DNA from: JARYLZ01 sp964388275
GTDB taxonomy: Bacteria; Bacteroidota; Ignavibacteria; SZUA-365
Length of the DNA stretch: 64,000 bases
NCBI GenBank assembly: GCA_964388275.1
Contig: CAYLZD010000002.1
Coordinates: 132,066-196,065 of the forward strand
Reading direction: 5' to 3'
Below the pieces are notes generated by a model. That model ran no database searches. It saw nothing but the letters and a program-made list of their open reading frames with translations, and was not told where the DNA came from. This document shows, piece by piece, positions 1 through 9,854 of this stretch (within the stretch, counting starts at the first letter, position 1; each line of letters starts with the position of its first letter). Made by a program: the position numbers and the translations under genes.

Positions 1-28
1 GCCGGGACCCCGCAGCTACGACAAGACA

Positions 29-319
29 TTGGCGCCTCTGTTTTCCAGGAACATCGCCTGGACCGCCTATGCCGCTCTCCTGGCGGCGGAAGGATACGCG
101 CAGAAAGGCTCAAAGAATGTGGAGGTCACGGTCGTTGAAAAGGGGAGCGGCGCCCCGGCGGCTTTCGCTCTTGTGCGCCTGAACCATTCGCTCGTCGCCA
201 TGACCGACGCCAAAGGAACGGCGCGCTTCAGGGCCGTCTCTGTGGGCGAGGACGAGGTGCATGCGGTCGATCCGACATTGCACGAAATCACGGGGGTCAA
301 GACGGAAGTCCTGCCCTGA
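29..319 (+). CDS. hypothetical protein, possibly 5'-truncated by the window edge
   Basis: The frame is open from the first bases of the window, so the real start may lie outside; the first possible start inside is a TTG at 29. The first 25 residues are moderately hydrophobic and end in AYAQ-like sequence, which could be a weak export signal. Residues 30-96 resemble a carboxypeptidase-regulatory-like beta-sandwich (pattern V.V.E..SG.P.A.A.V.L, then T.A.G.A.F..V..G). This type of domain is common in exported Bacteroidota proteins. I do not recognise a specific family. It precedes spmA by 76 bp on the same strand, with no visible functional link. Confidence 0.45.
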   Translation: MAPLFSRNIAWTAYAALLAAEGYAQKGSKNVEVTVVEKGSGAPAAFALVRLNHSLVAMTDAKGTARFRAVSVGEDEVHAVDPTLHEITGVKTEVLP

Positions 320-395
320 GCCTGCGGCTTCACATTCTGGAGGGTGGTGTCCGCTTCTTCCGCATGCAGTCTGAACTTTCTTCCGGATCAATCTC

Positions 396-1364
396 ATGCT
401 CAACCATCTCTGGCTCGCGCTCATCGCGGCAGGAATCCTTGCCGCCGCCGGACGCGATATCCATGACGGCCTGACCAATGCTTACGGCAACGGGATCCCC
501 TGGATCCTTCTCGGGAGCGAGCCTGCCGGGGACGGCATCGGATCAGGCCGGCACGAACTGCAAATCACGCTCGGCGCCGACCAGATAAGAAAGCACTTCC
601 CCTCGATGGCGTCCTGCGGGACGGATGTGACGATGCGCGCTGTAATAATCATGCGCGAGGACGGTCGCGGAAGCGCGGTTCTCACCCCGGGCGACGACAG
701 CCCGGAAATTTTTCGGACCATGGCCCGTGCGCTGGGCGGCGGAACCCTCACCGGCGCCGTCGCCGCGACGCCCGTCGGAGAAGGGCCTGCGTGGTCGCTT
801 CAAATGGAGCCCGTGCGTTTCGTCGCTATGCGCGCCGTCACCGCGGCCGCCTTCGACGCCGCCGCGCTCGCGGTTCAAATCGCGATCGGATTGATAGGCA
901 TAATGGCTCTCTGGCTGGGCGTCATGAAGATCGCCGAACAGGCGGGTCTCGTGGCCCGGCTGGCGGCGCTGGTCAGGCCCTTGACGGTACGTTTATTCCC
1001 CGAAGTGCCCCCGGATCATCCGGCCATCGCGGCCATACTCATGAATGTTTCTGCCAATATGCTGGGTCTCGGCAACGCCGCCACACCCTTCGGACTGAAG
1101 GCGATGGAGGAGCTGAACCGCATCAATCCGAGCGCGGGAACGGCATCGAATTCGATGTGCACATTTCTCGCGATGAACACGTCCTGCGTCACCCTGATCC
1201 CCGCCACGGCCGTCGCCGTGCGGGCCGCGTCCGGCTCCGCCGATCCGGCGATAATCATCGGCACAACCTTTCTCGCGTCGCTCACCGCCGCCGTAGCCGG
1301 CGTGACGGCCGCCAAGCTGCTCCAGCGCTTGCGCGTTTTCCGCATGAAGGAGGAGACCGCCTGA
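396..1364 (+). CDS. spmA: spore maturation protein A-like membrane protein (nucleoside-recognition/Gate domain)
   Basis: 322-residue integral membrane protein of the SpmA family. It has an N-terminal membrane segment (about residues 1-20), a polar stretch of about 130 residues, then a Gate-type membrane domain with motifs ANMLGLGNAATPFGLKAM and SNSMCTFLAMNTSCVTLIPA that are typical of SpmA. The TGA stop overlaps the ATG of the next gene (TGATG at 1362-1366), so the two are translationally coupled as spmA-spmB usually are. The name comes from Bacillus spore dehydration, but the family is common in non-sporulating Bacteroidota, where its substrate is unknown. Family assignment is secure; function here is not. 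Confidence 0.85.
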   Translation: MLNHLWLALIAAGILAAAGRDIHDGLTNAYGNGIPWILLGSEPAGDGIGSGRHELQITLGADQIRKHFPSMASCGTDVTMRAVIIMREDGRGSAVLTPGDDSPEIFRTMARALGGGTLTGAVAATPVGEGPAWSLQMEPVRFVAMRAVTAAAFDAAALAVQIAIGLIGIMALWLGVMKIAEQAGLVARLAALVRPLTVRLFPEVPPDHPAIAAILMNVSANMLGLGNAATPFGLKAMEELNRINPSAGTASNSMCTFLAMNTSCVTLIPATAVAVRAASGSADPAIIIGTTFLASLTAAVAGVTAAKLLQRLRVFRMKEETA

Positions 1365-1903
1365 TGGAAGCCTTGAAAATAGCAGTATCGGCCCTCTCAG
1401 CAATGGCTATCCCCGCCTTGTTGCTCTTTTTCGTGATTTACGGCGCCGCGAAAAAAGTGAAGGTCTATGAAGCGGCAGTGGAAGGCGCCCGGGAAGGATT
1501 CACAGTGGCGGTGAAAATCATCCCTTACCTCGTGCTGATGCTCGTCGCAATCGCGGTGTTCAGGGCTTCCGGCGCCATGGACATGCTCATTGCGGCCGCG
1601 CGCCCGGCGACCGACCTCATCGGTTTTCCGGCTGAAGTCCTGCCGATGGCTCTCATGCGCCCGCTGTCCGGCAGCGGATCGCTCGGCGTAATGACCGAGA
1701 TAATGAGCGCCTACGGCCCGGATTCGTTCATAGGTGTGCTTGCGTCCACTCTGTACGGCAGCACGGAAACCACGTTCTACGTGCTCGCCGTATACTTCGG
1801 CGCCGTAGGAATACGCAATACGCGCCACGCCCTGGCGAGCGGCCTGATCGCCGATCTGGTCGCCGTCCTCGCCGCTCTCGTAGTGGTTAAAGCGTTGATG
1901 TAG
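1364..1903 (+). CDS. spmB: spore maturation protein B-like membrane protein
   Basis: 179-residue membrane protein that begins at the ATG overlapping the spmA stop. The frame is open further upstream, but that part reads through spmA in another frame and is not protein-like. Several hydrophobic spans are visible. The family signature is the segment MALMRPLSGSGSLGVM followed by YGSTETTFYVLAVYFG. SpmA and SpmB normally act as a pair in the cytoplasmic membrane and contain Gate domains related to nucleoside transporters. Only the pairing and family are supported by the sequence; the transported compound is unknown. Confidence 0.87.
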   Translation: MEALKIAVSALSAMAIPALLLFFVIYGAAKKVKVYEAAVEGAREGFTVAVKIIPYLVLMLVAIAVFRASGAMDMLIAAARPATDLIGFPAEVLPMALMRPLSGSGSLGVMTEIMSAYGPDSFIGVLASTLYGSTETTFYVLAVYFGAVGIRNTRHALASGLIADLVAVLAALVVVKALM

Positions 1904-2002
1904 GCCCGCGCGGGCGTGATCGGTCTGCATCCCGAAGTCTATTATTCGTATATTCCACCCTCGAACTTTCTTTCGTTCCACAGAGTCGGCAGTGAGGAGC
2001 AT

Positions 2003-2341
2003 ATGAGCAGCATGAATCCATCTTCGAACAAGGCCTCCGTCATAGAGGTGAGGCAGTATTTCTCCGAGGGGAGCGGTTGGGAACTGCTCGAGGAAGCGAG
2101 GAGCCGGATAAGACGGGGCGACTCGAAACTCGTTCTGGACTTCCAGGGCATCAAACAGATCAACAGCCGCGAGGTGGGAGTCGTCGCGGCCTGCGTGAAG
2201 TCCGCCCGCGACGCGGAAGGAGATGTGAAGCTCAGCAGTCTCAGCGCCTTCGTTGAAAAGATTTTCAGAATCGCGGGTATGAATACGGTGATCGACATAC
2301 ATCCCGACGCAAACGGCGCTTTAAAGAGCTTCGAACAATAA
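2003..2341 (+). CDS. STAS-domain protein (anti-sigma-factor-antagonist-like)
   Basis: 112-residue soluble protein covering a single STAS domain: an N-terminal strand region, the conserved centre LDFQGIKQINSREVGVV, which corresponds to the DLS..F.DSSGLG loop of SpoIIAA-type proteins, and a C-terminal helix. The serine of the loop is kept (INS), so phospho-regulation by a partner kinase is possible. No RsbW-type kinase gene is adjacent. The ATG at 2003 is chosen because AGTGAGGAG lies just upstream and because the longer frame from 1916 adds residues unlike the family. Likely role is partner-switching regulation; the partner is unknown. Confidence 0.75.
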   Translation: MSSMNPSSNKASVIEVRQYFSEGSGWELLEEARSRIRRGDSKLVLDFQGIKQINSREVGVVAACVKSARDAEGDVKLSSLSAFVEKIFRIAGMNTVIDIHPDANGALKSFEQ

Positions 2342-2462
2342 CCGCGCATACTCCGGCGTGACGCGGCTCGGATTTTCCCAGGCCCCCGCGTCATCCGAGC
2401 CAGCTTGTCCCGCCGGTTATTCCGAACGGCAACGCGCGCAATGTTTCAAATCGGAGAATCTC

Positions 2463-2819
2463 ATGGAGAAGGAACTCGACAGGATATTTGAAGACTACGA
2501 ACTCGGGGCTGAACTCGACGAGGAACAGTATCGGGAGAAGTCCCGCGAGGTCAGCGGCCGTTTCGAACAGAAGATGAACGAAGCGGGAAATAAACTCCGC
2601 TTCGCGCAGGATCTGCTGGCTCTATGGCGTTACTTCACGGACCTCGACGTTCCCTGGCAGCGCAAGGCCGTCGTCGTCGCCGCGCTGCTGTACTTCATAT
2701 CGCCCATCGACGCCATGCCCGATCTGGCGCCGATAGTCGGGTATCTCGATGATTTCGGTGTTATAGCGGCCGTGACGCGTTTCATGTCCGATCAGCTTGC
2801 GCCCTATTATCCAGCCTGA
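2463..2819 (+). CDS. YkvA-family (DUF1232) small membrane-associated protein
   Basis: 118-residue protein. Residues 1-55 are charged and helical; residues 60-105 contain the DUF1232 signature YFISPIDAMPDLAPIVGYLD followed by DFGVIAAV, a hydrophobic hairpin with conserved Pro/Asp residues. The start at 2463 follows CGGAGAATCTC; an upstream extension to 2358 is rejected because it lacks a ribosome site and similarity. The function of YkvA proteins is not established. The next gene, recQ, starts about 190 bp downstream on the same strand. Confidence 0.75.
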   Translation: MEKELDRIFEDYELGAELDEEQYREKSREVSGRFEQKMNEAGNKLRFAQDLLALWRYFTDLDVPWQRKAVVVAALLYFISPIDAMPDLAPIVGYLDDFGVIAAVTRFMSDQLAPYYPA

Positions 2820-3005
2820 CGCCTGCAAACTCCGCCACGGACTCCGCCCCCGCCGTCCGTTTACGGATATCGCCTGCGCCCCCACGGCACGCGCGAGCGC
2901 GCCCGGACTCAAATGCCGGACACCCCTGCGATATTTTCCGCTTCGGACCGGGAACAAAATCTTCCCCCCGCCGGTACAATGGGTCGGCCTTCGGAAGAGC
3001 GCGAC

Positions 3006-5702
3006 ATGACAACGGACACGGAAAAAACGAACCTCGAAAATGCCCGCGAAGCGCTTCGCAGGCATTTCGGCTATGCGGACTTCAGGCCCGGACAGGATGA
3101 GATAGTCCGCTCTATCCTCGAAGGCCGCGATACTCTCGCGGTCATGCCGACCGGAGGCGGCAAATCCATCTGCTACCAGACCCCTGCCGTGTTGTTCGAC
3201 GGTCTGACGATAGTCGTATCGCCCTTGATCTCCTTGATGCAGGACCAGGTGGATGCCCTTGAGAAGGCCCGAATCAAGGCCACAGTGATCAATTCAATGC
3301 TGGATTTCAGGGACGCGGCGGAGCGCATGGAAAAGGCCCGCCGCGGTTTCTACAAACTAGTTTACGTGGCGCCCGAACGCTTCGAAAGCCAGGCTTTCCT
3401 CGAAAGGATGAGCGGCGTGCGCGTCTCACTCTTCGCGATCGACGAGGCCCATTGCATCAGCGAATGGGGGCACGATTTCCGTCCGAGTTACATGAAGCTG
3501 CGCGGCGCCGTCGAGCGCCTCGGATCACCACCCATAGCCGCGCTGACCGCGACGGCGACGCCGGATGTAAGGGACGACATTGTGCGGCAATTGGGATTGC
3601 GGAATCCGAATATAATTGTGCGGGGATTCAACAGGGAGAACCTGACTTTCAGGGTTGCGAAGGGCGTCAGGAAGCGGGAAGCCATCCTGCAAGCCTGCGG
3701 AGGAGGCGAAACGGGCATAGTCTACGCCGGGACGCGGAATACCGTCGAGGAACTCGCCGGGATGCTGGCCGGCCACGGTATCAGGGCGGAAGCGTATCAC
3801 GCCGGACTCGACGACGTCCGCCGCAAGGAAACACAGGAACGCTTCATGCGGGGTGATACCCGGATCATAGTCGCAACCACGGCCTTCGGAATGGGAATCG
3901 ACAAGGCGGACGTCCGCTTCGTGATGCATCACGACATGCCCGGAACCATCGAGCAGTACTACCAGGAAGCCGGCCGCGCAGGCCGCGACGGAAGGGAAAG
4001 CGTCTGCACCTTGCTTCATCATGCAGGAGACAGGTCGCTGCCTGAATTCTTCATACGCCAAACCTATCCGGACAGGGCGATGGTTCAGACCGTCTACGGG
4101 CATCTGCACAACGCCGCGGGGACGCAGCTGGGACAGACTTTCCGCGGGCTCGTCAATTTGAGCGCGCAGAGCATAGCGGCCGGGATCGGAAAAGCCGGAG
4201 AGGCCGCCGTCCGCGGAGCTCTCGATCTTCTGGAGAGAAGCGGATATATTCGCCGCATCGAATCGCAGTACGCCGAGACGACGGTGCGGATTCTGTACCC
4301 GCCGGATCGTCTGAGACAGTGGTTGATTGAAGCCGCGCCCGACGCGCTCGCGCCGATTGCGGTCGCCCTCCTGCGAACAGCCGGCGGCGAGGCGTTTCAT
4401 TACCCGGTGAATCTCTTCATCGGCGAAGTGGCGGAAAAAACCTTCCGTCCTGAAGACCAGATCGTGGCCGGCCTGCGGGAACTTCATGCGCTCGGCATCG
4501 TTGATTTCCACTCGGGAAGAATTGCCGGCGGAATCGCCCTGCTCGGCGCCCGCGTGCCGTCGCGGGATCTCGCCATCGACTACAAGTCCCTCGAAGCCCT
4601 AATGCGCCGCCAGAACGAAAAACTGCAAGCCATGGAGCGCTATATTCTCGGCTCGGCGTGCAGAAGAAACATGATACTCGAGTATTTCCACGAAGACGAT
4701 GTGAAAGGCGTCTGCGGCAAATGCGATAACTGCCTGTCTTCGACGCCGATCTATCGCAGTGAAACGCCGGAGGACGTCTTCGAACGCTGCGCAACGGCCG
4801 TCATGACCTGCGTGGCGGAATTGAACGGAAGATTCGGGAGTCATGTGATCGTGGATGTGTTGCGAGGCGGAAAATCAAAGCGCATCGAGCAGTTCCGCCT
4901 TTCCAGCGCGCCGAGCTACGGAAAGGCGGCGGAGGAGGGCCGGGATTCGCTGTTCAGGGTAATCGATGCGCTGATCGGACTCGGTTGGCTCGGGAAATCC
5001 GAAAGAACGCGGCCGGCTCTGAGACTGACGAAACTCGGACGCGAGAAGCTCGGACGCGAAATCCAGGTATACGAACTGCCGGCATACGGAGAAGCCTTGA
5101 AAGGGGAATTGCGCGATCCTGTTCTGTTCGAAGCGCTCCGCGCGGTTCGAAGACGCATCGCCGGAGAATTGCTCATTCCGTCACATGTACTGATATCCGA
5201 TGAGACGCTCGTGAACGTGGCGAACGCCGCGCCCACGAACGAGGATGAACTCGACGCCGTCGAAGGAATTGGCCCGGTGACAATGAAAAGAGTGGGACGC
5301 CACCTGCTCAACGCCGTGCGCGAGCATATGCATGAGCGCGGGACGGCCGAAGCCGCCGCCCGCGCCCGCGACGCCCTCCCGGCCCTGTCCCCGTCAGTCC
5401 GCTCCACCCTTGCGCTTTGCGCGCAAGGCCTGTCTCTGGCTGAAATTGCAGCCGAAAGAGAATTGACCGACGGAATAGTCTCACAACATATCGCCGAACT
5501 GCTCGGAAGAGGAGTGGCTCTCGATATGGACGCTTTATTGCCTCCGAAACGGCAGCATCAGATACGGGCTGCGCTCCAAAAAATGCGCAGGCCGGATCTC
5601 AAGAAAGTCAAGTCCATGGTCGATGCCGAGATAACTTTCGCGGAAATCAGGGTTGTGTCGGCGCTGGTCGAAAGAGAGAAAACGATCCGAGCGGAATCGT
5701 AA
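3006..5702 (+). CDS. recQ: ATP-dependent DNA helicase RecQ with long C-terminal extension
   Basis: 898-residue superfamily 2 helicase. Residues 1-340 carry the RecA-like core: PTGGGKSICYQ (Walker A), IDEAHCISEWGHDFRP (DEAH box with the RecQ aromatic loop) and QEAGRAGRDG (motif VI). Zinc-binding cysteines follow (SACRRN about residue 556, then CGKCDNCL), then a winged-helix RQC region. A segment with VEGIGPVTMKRVGRHLL near residue 765 fits an HRDC/helix-hairpin element, and the last 120 residues contain a helix-turn-helix repeat (LSLAEIAAERELTDGIVSQHI) like the helicase-associated HTH of Bacteroidota RecQ proteins. It unwinds DNA 3'-5' in recombination and repair. The ATG at 3006 removes about 30 unlikely residues; the next gene is 27 bp downstream. 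Confidence 0.93.
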   Translation: MTTDTEKTNLENAREALRRHFGYADFRPGQDEIVRSILEGRDTLAVMPTGGGKSICYQTPAVLFDGLTIVVSPLISLMQDQVDALEKARIKATVINSMLDFRDAAERMEKARRGFYKLVYVAPERFESQAFLERMSGVRVSLFAIDEAHCISEWGHDFRPSYMKLRGAVERLGSPPIAALTATATPDVRDDIVRQLGLRNPNIIVRGFNRENLTFRVAKGVRKREAILQACGGGETGIVYAGTRNTVEELAGMLAGHGIRAEAYHAGLDDVRRKETQERFMRGDTRIIVATTAFGMGIDKADVRFVMHHDMPGTIEQYYQEAGRAGRDGRESVCTLLHHAGDRSLPEFFIRQTYPDRAMVQTVYGHLHNAAGTQLGQTFRGLVNLSAQSIAAGIGKAGEAAVRGALDLLERSGYIRRIESQYAETTVRILYPPDRLRQWLIEAAPDALAPIAVALLRTAGGEAFHYPVNLFIGEVAEKTFRPEDQIVAGLRELHALGIVDFHSGRIAGGIALLGARVPSRDLAIDYKSLEALMRRQNEKLQAMERYILGSACRRNMILEYFHEDDVKGVCGKCDNCLSSTPIYRSETPEDVFERCATAVMTCVAELNGRFGSHVIVDVLRGGKSKRIEQFRLSSAPSYGKAAEEGRDSLFRVIDALIGLGWLGKSERTRPALRLTKLGREKLGREIQVYELPAYGEALKGELRDPVLFEALRAVRRRIAGELLIPSHVLISDETLVNVANAAPTNEDELDAVEGIGPVTMKRVGRHLLNAVREHMHERGTAEAAARARDALPALSPSVRSTLALCAQGLSLAEIAAERELTDGIVSQHIAELLGRGVALDMDALLPPKRQHQIRAALQKMRRPDLKKVKSMVDAEITFAEIRVVSALVEREKTIRAES

Positions 5703-5729
5703 GAGGTCGCCCGAGGAAACATCGACCCC

Positions 5730-6095
5730 ATGCCCGAGAATCTCGACACCGCCCGCACGGGCGAGAATTTCGCCGCTTCACATCTCGAATCGCTCGGGTA
5801 CGAAATACTCGAGCGCAATTACAGATACGGCCGCGGAGAAATAGACATTATTGCCCGCGATGGCGGCGCCACCGTCTTCATAGAAGTGAAGACCAGAACG
5901 AACGACCGGTTCGGCGCGCCCGAAAGCTCCGTCACGCGCTCGAAACAAAGGCAATTGGCCCGCGTTGCGACGGGATGGCTCCTCGAAAACGGCTTTCCCG
6001 ATGCTCCGTGCCGCTTCGACGTGCTCGCAATCACCTGGGAAAAAGGCGTGCCGGTTTTCAACCTCATCCAACATGCTTTCACTCTCGGGCTGTGA
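5730..6095 (+). CDS. YraN/UPF0102-family endonuclease-like protein
   Basis: 121-residue protein of the UPF0102 family. Visible family features are TGENFAASHLESLGYEIL, the GEIDIIARDG strand, and FIEVKTR, which together give the D-x(n)-E-x-K metal-binding core of a restriction-endonuclease-like fold. The length matches the usual 115-130 residues. Biochemical activity is not firmly established for the family. It lies 27 bp after recQ and probably shares its transcript; in many genomes yraN sits near rnhB, which is not present here. Confidence 0.88.
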   Translation: MPENLDTARTGENFAASHLESLGYEILERNYRYGRGEIDIIARDGGATVFIEVKTRTNDRFGAPESSVTRSKQRQLARVATGWLLENGFPDAPCRFDVLAITWEKGVPVFNLIQHAFTLGL

Positions 6096-6211
6096 TATCC
6101 AGAAGCCGGATATTCCCTTCCGGCATCAGCCGGCAACAGGAAAGGGCGCTGAAAAATGAATTGCTTGTATCGTCCCGGAATCGTATTGTCCGGCAACCGA
6201 CGAGGGAAGAA

Positions 6212-8467
6212 ATGACGATTACGGGCGCCGCGCGGACAATCTACCGAAATAATTCTCCGAAAATCCGGATCAAGCGTTCGTCATACGGGGCTTTATTGGC
6301 CCTCCTGCTTATGGTTGCCGTGCCTCCCGCGGCTCGCGCCCAGGGCTGGGGATGGCAGAACCCCCTTCCCCGCGGCGGAGTGATCGGCGATATCGTTGCG
6401 CTCGGCACTAACTTCGCCGTCGCCGTCTGCGACGACGGCAACGCGCTGGTCACCTACGACATGGGACGCAACTGGCACCGGAAACCGCTTGCGTACTCCT
6501 CTCTCGACCGCGTCCATTGCTTCGGCGATTCGATCGTGATCGCCGCCGGACAGAACGGCCTGATCGTGCGTTCCACGGACTGGGGATGGACCTGGCGCCG
6601 AATCCGTGAGGGGTCCGTGACGGCCGGCTATCTCACGGATTTGGCGGGCATCGACGACTCGTCGGCGGTCGTTAAAATGGGTTATGACGAACTTTTCGTT
6701 ACCACCGACCGCGGCCTGAACTGGGAAAGGCGCGCCATGGGAGTCGCTCCGGATCAGGTGCGATCGGTGTTCATCCAGTCCCCGACGCTCTGGTGGGCCA
6801 ATACCGGCAACGCGCTTTACCGTTCCGGCGATGCCGGCGCGACTTGGAAACGCGACACCTCTCTCGATGCGCGCGGATTGGCGCGCCTCGTTTACGTTGA
6901 CAGCCTTTTCGGCTGGCAGGTCCGCGACGGCCGCGTGTTGCGCACAAGAGACGGCGGAGTGACCTGGACCGAGATGGATATCTACGGTTTCGAGTACAAT
7001 CTGGACGTGTTCACAACGGGAACGGACAGACAGACCGTTTTTATACTCAGCGACGGGCAATACGTCGTGAATAAATCAACCGACGGAGGCGAGACATGGA
7101 ACATCAGCCTTACCGCCGCGGCATTTCCTGAAAGCTCGCCTTACGCGGGCGCCTTCACATCCGAAAGCGTGGGATACATCGCGGGTGATGGCGGCAGAAT
7201 TCTTCGCAGCTCCGACGGCGGAGAATCGTGGGCGATCGTGCACGGCGCCGGTTTCCTCGGCAGCATTGCGCAGGTGCTTTTCCAGGACCCTCGCAACGGC
7301 GCGGCGCTCACGCACTCCAACACCGTCCTGGTGACCTCGAACGGGGGCGCGCGCTGGGACGAGACCGTACCGGCTGCAGGTTATACCATCCGTAAAGCAT
7401 CCATGTACAATCGGCAGGAAGGTTACGGCTTCGGTTTCGATAAAACCTGGCAGCCGTATCTGTTTCGCGCGTCGGACCAGGGGAGAACCTGGACACTCGC
7501 CGGTTCACTTCCGATATCCTACGATCCGCAACTTTTCGCCCAGCCGGAAGGCATATTCTCCGTTTCCCGCGACACTGTGCTGATCGGAGTGTCATACGGC
7601 GTGCTTCTGCTCAGCACGGATGCCGGCGTTTCATGGGATTCCATACTGGTCAATCGGGAATTCGCCTCGCAATACGGAACAGGGAGGAATATGTTTGTAT
7701 TCCCTCCCGGCCGGATTGTCTACGTCGGAGGCAACGGCATCGGCCGGTCCGCTGATTTCGGTCGCACCTGGGATTATTCGTGGTCCCCGAACAGGCAATA
7801 CATTTCTTCAAGCCAGTTCGTAAGTCCTCTGAAAGGCTTCGCGCTGCTTTCGGGACCGGGCGGCAGCGAATTATACCGCACGACTGACGGAGGCGTGAGC
7901 TGGGAAATACTGCCGAAAACCGGATTCCAGTTGTTTCAATTTTTCAACGAGCATGACGCCATCGCCATCGGAACCGGCGGGGACGGAGGGAGCGTTATCT
8001 ACAAAACCTACAATGGCGGGAGCGACTGGTCGGAATTTCCATTGAAGGAACGCGTGGCTTGGTCCGGCTGGACCTTCCTCAACAGCGATCTCGGTTGGGC
8101 GTGGGGTTATTCCGGAGAAATCAGAAACACCTCCAACGGCGGCCTGGCTTCCGGCGGATCGGCGCCCCAAGCGCCGGGAGATCCGCAAATCGGAGCGCCT
8201 TACCCGAATCCGTTCTCGATTTCGCGTCATAGCGCCATGAGCGTTCCCATTGCACTCCCCTCCCGGGAGATCTCGTATTCGCTGACCATATTCGACGCGC
8301 TCGGCCGTTTGTCTCCGGTCCTGCCGTCGGCAGCGCGGCGTGAAACCGCAAGAACGGGGACCTTCGAGGAATCCTTCATCCTGCAATCACTGAAGCCGGG
8401 AATGTACATACTGAGGCTGTTCGCGCGCGGCCGGACTCATTCCCGCGCTTTTCTTGTGGTGAAATAG
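6212..8467 (+). CDS. secreted YCF48-like repeat protein with C-terminal Por/T9SS sorting domain
   Basis: 751-residue exported protein. The start at 6212 follows GAGGGAAGA. A long basic n-region and hydrophobic stretch (LLALLLMVAVPPAARAQ) form a Sec signal peptide of about 45 residues. The body is a series of repeats with the pattern DGG.TW or DRGLNW (for example TDRGLNWE, TRDGGVTWTE, SSDGGESWAI), typical of YCF48/BNR-like beta-propellers. The last 80 residues begin GAPYPNPFS and end with PGMYILRLFARGRTHSRAFL, the layout of type A sorting domains used by the type IX secretion system. Likely a surface or secreted propeller protein; ligand unknown. It converges with the minus-strand PDZ gene. 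Confidence 0.85.
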   Translation: MTITGAARTIYRNNSPKIRIKRSSYGALLALLLMVAVPPAARAQGWGWQNPLPRGGVIGDIVALGTNFAVAVCDDGNALVTYDMGRNWHRKPLAYSSLDRVHCFGDSIVIAAGQNGLIVRSTDWGWTWRRIREGSVTAGYLTDLAGIDDSSAVVKMGYDELFVTTDRGLNWERRAMGVAPDQVRSVFIQSPTLWWANTGNALYRSGDAGATWKRDTSLDARGLARLVYVDSLFGWQVRDGRVLRTRDGGVTWTEMDIYGFEYNLDVFTTGTDRQTVFILSDGQYVVNKSTDGGETWNISLTAAAFPESSPYAGAFTSESVGYIAGDGGRILRSSDGGESWAIVHGAGFLGSIAQVLFQDPRNGAALTHSNTVLVTSNGGARWDETVPAAGYTIRKASMYNRQEGYGFGFDKTWQPYLFRASDQGRTWTLAGSLPISYDPQLFAQPEGIFSVSRDTVLIGVSYGVLLLSTDAGVSWDSILVNREFASQYGTGRNMFVFPPGRIVYVGGNGIGRSADFGRTWDYSWSPNRQYISSSQFVSPLKGFALLSGPGGSELYRTTDGGVSWEILPKTGFQLFQFFNEHDAIAIGTGGDGGSVIYKTYNGGSDWSEFPLKERVAWSGWTFLNSDLGWAWGYSGEIRNTSNGGLASGGSAPQAPGDPQIGAPYPNPFSISRHSAMSVPIALPSREISYSLTIFDALGRLSPVLPSAARRETARTGTFEESFILQSLKPGMYILRLFARGRTHSRAFLVVK

Positions 8468-8491
8468 CCTCCGCATTTCCGACTTCATTTG

Positions 8492-9580
8492 TCAGATATC
8501 CGTTCCCTCCGGCGCCATTTTCCTTATCTTCACGCTCTTGCCCGCGCTTCCCGGAACGGGCGCCACGTGCAGAATGCCCTTTTCACCCATCTCCGGCGCG
8601 CGCAGGCGAAAACGCAATATATCCGCATCGTCTTCTATATCGGACGTGTCCGAGTCCTCGGGAATATCAAGCTCATCAAGTCCGATAAGATCGATTAAGG
8701 CATCCGGATCCGGAATATGAATCATATCGGCGGATTCATCCGGCGCCGCGGCCTCAAGCTGCAGAGTCTGTTTTGTCCCCCGGCGGAGTATCTCGAACGG
8801 TATTTTCTCGCCTTCATCGAACGCTCCCAGAACGCTTCGTATGTCGCCGGCTTTCCTTATAGTCTTTTTGCCGGCTTTCAGTATCACATCGCCCGCCCTG
8901 AAACCCGCTTTCGCGGCACGGCTGTCTTCCTTCACTTCTTCGACCAGCACCCCGCTACCCTCCGGAGCGCCGAAGTACTCGGCGAGCTGCTTGCTCATGG
9001 ACGACAGTTTCAAACCATACACACCGGCGGGAGCGGGTTCGAAAATGCCTTTCAGCTCGGTGCGGATCCGCGGAGCGGCGAATCCCCTATAGGTTTTCAT
9101 CGTTTCCCCGTATGCTTTTCCCGCGTCACGGTAGCTTCGCGCAAGCGCCCGAAGCCCGCTCGTACTCCGGGATTTGCCGAGAACGACTTGAAAGGTCTTG
9201 CGTTCGCCATTCCGGTTCAGTTCGATGGCGACTGTTTCGCCGCTTTCCGAAGATCCCACCGCTTCGACTAAATCTTCGGCGCAGGCAATGGCTTTGCCGT
9301 CGAATTCCGTGATTACATCCCCTTTCAAAATGCCGGCGCTGTCGGCCGGGCTTTCATCGACCACCTCTTCCACCAGAGCGCCCTTGCCGGAACCCGGCGC
9401 GCTCGTCTGCCCGGGCACGTCTTTCGCATCTTTCAATTCCACACCCAGCCACGCTTTTCCCGTCATTACCGTTACACGCGCGCTTTTCCGTCTTTTTTCT
9501 TTCTGCTGCGCCGGAACGCCTGTGGTCGCCGAAATAAACAGCGAGAAGCCGAGCAACAAAGTTACAACGAGGGTTTTCAT
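8492..9580 (-). CDS. exported protein with two PDZ domains, no protease domain
   Basis: 362-residue exported protein. A signal peptide of about 24 residues (MKTLVVTLLLGFSLFISATT) is followed by PDZ domain 1 around residues 45-130 (GALVEEVVDESPADSAGILK, then GDVITEFDGK) and PDZ domain 2 around residues 190-280 (GSGVLVEEVKEDSRAAKAGF, then RAGDVILKAGKK). The C-terminal 80 residues are acidic. No serine-protease or metalloprotease domain is present, unlike DegP or RseP. The start at 9580 is preferred over the ATG at 9595 because GGAGG, which overlaps that upstream ATG, gives ideal spacing. It diverges from the ECF sigma gene, suggesting an envelope-sensing or scaffold role; that is inference. Confidence 0.8.
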   Translation of the reverse strand: MKTLVVTLLLGFSLFISATTGVPAQQKEKRRKSARVTVMTGKAWLGVELKDAKDVPGQTSAPGSGKGALVEEVVDESPADSAGILKGDVITEFDGKAIACAEDLVEAVGSSESGETVAIELNRNGERKTFQVVLGKSRSTSGLRALARSYRDAGKAYGETMKTYRGFAAPRIRTELKGIFEPAPAGVYGLKLSSMSKQLAEYFGAPEGSGVLVEEVKEDSRAAKAGFRAGDVILKAGKKTIRKAGDIRSVLGAFDEGEKIPFEILRRGTKQTLQLEAAAPDESADMIHIPDPDALIDLIGLDELDIPEDSDTSDIEDDADILRFRLRAPEMGEKGILHVAPVPGSAGKSVKIRKMAPEGTDI

Positions 9581-9854
9581 GTTCCGGTCCTCCATCTTGT
9601 GAATTGTGGGATTGGCGGTATCCTCGCCTCCCGGTCCTGTTCGATCACCCGGATGCGTTTCGTTCGCCCGGAGAGGGTTAGACGCATCTTTGAGTTCTTT
9701 GTTCCGTATCTTCCGTTTCTGTCATGCGGTGCGTGAAAGCACAAATAACTTGTGGATACGAGGTCCGGAACCGGATTTGCGGCCCCGGCTGCGCGGAAAC
9801 GAACCCTGTCTGCAACCCTTCGGCTCCTATACGCGTCAAAAGCGAGGTACAGAG

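Noticed and set aside
8467..8492. Terminator between convergent genes
   Set aside because: No stem followed by T-run is present in the 24-bp gap.
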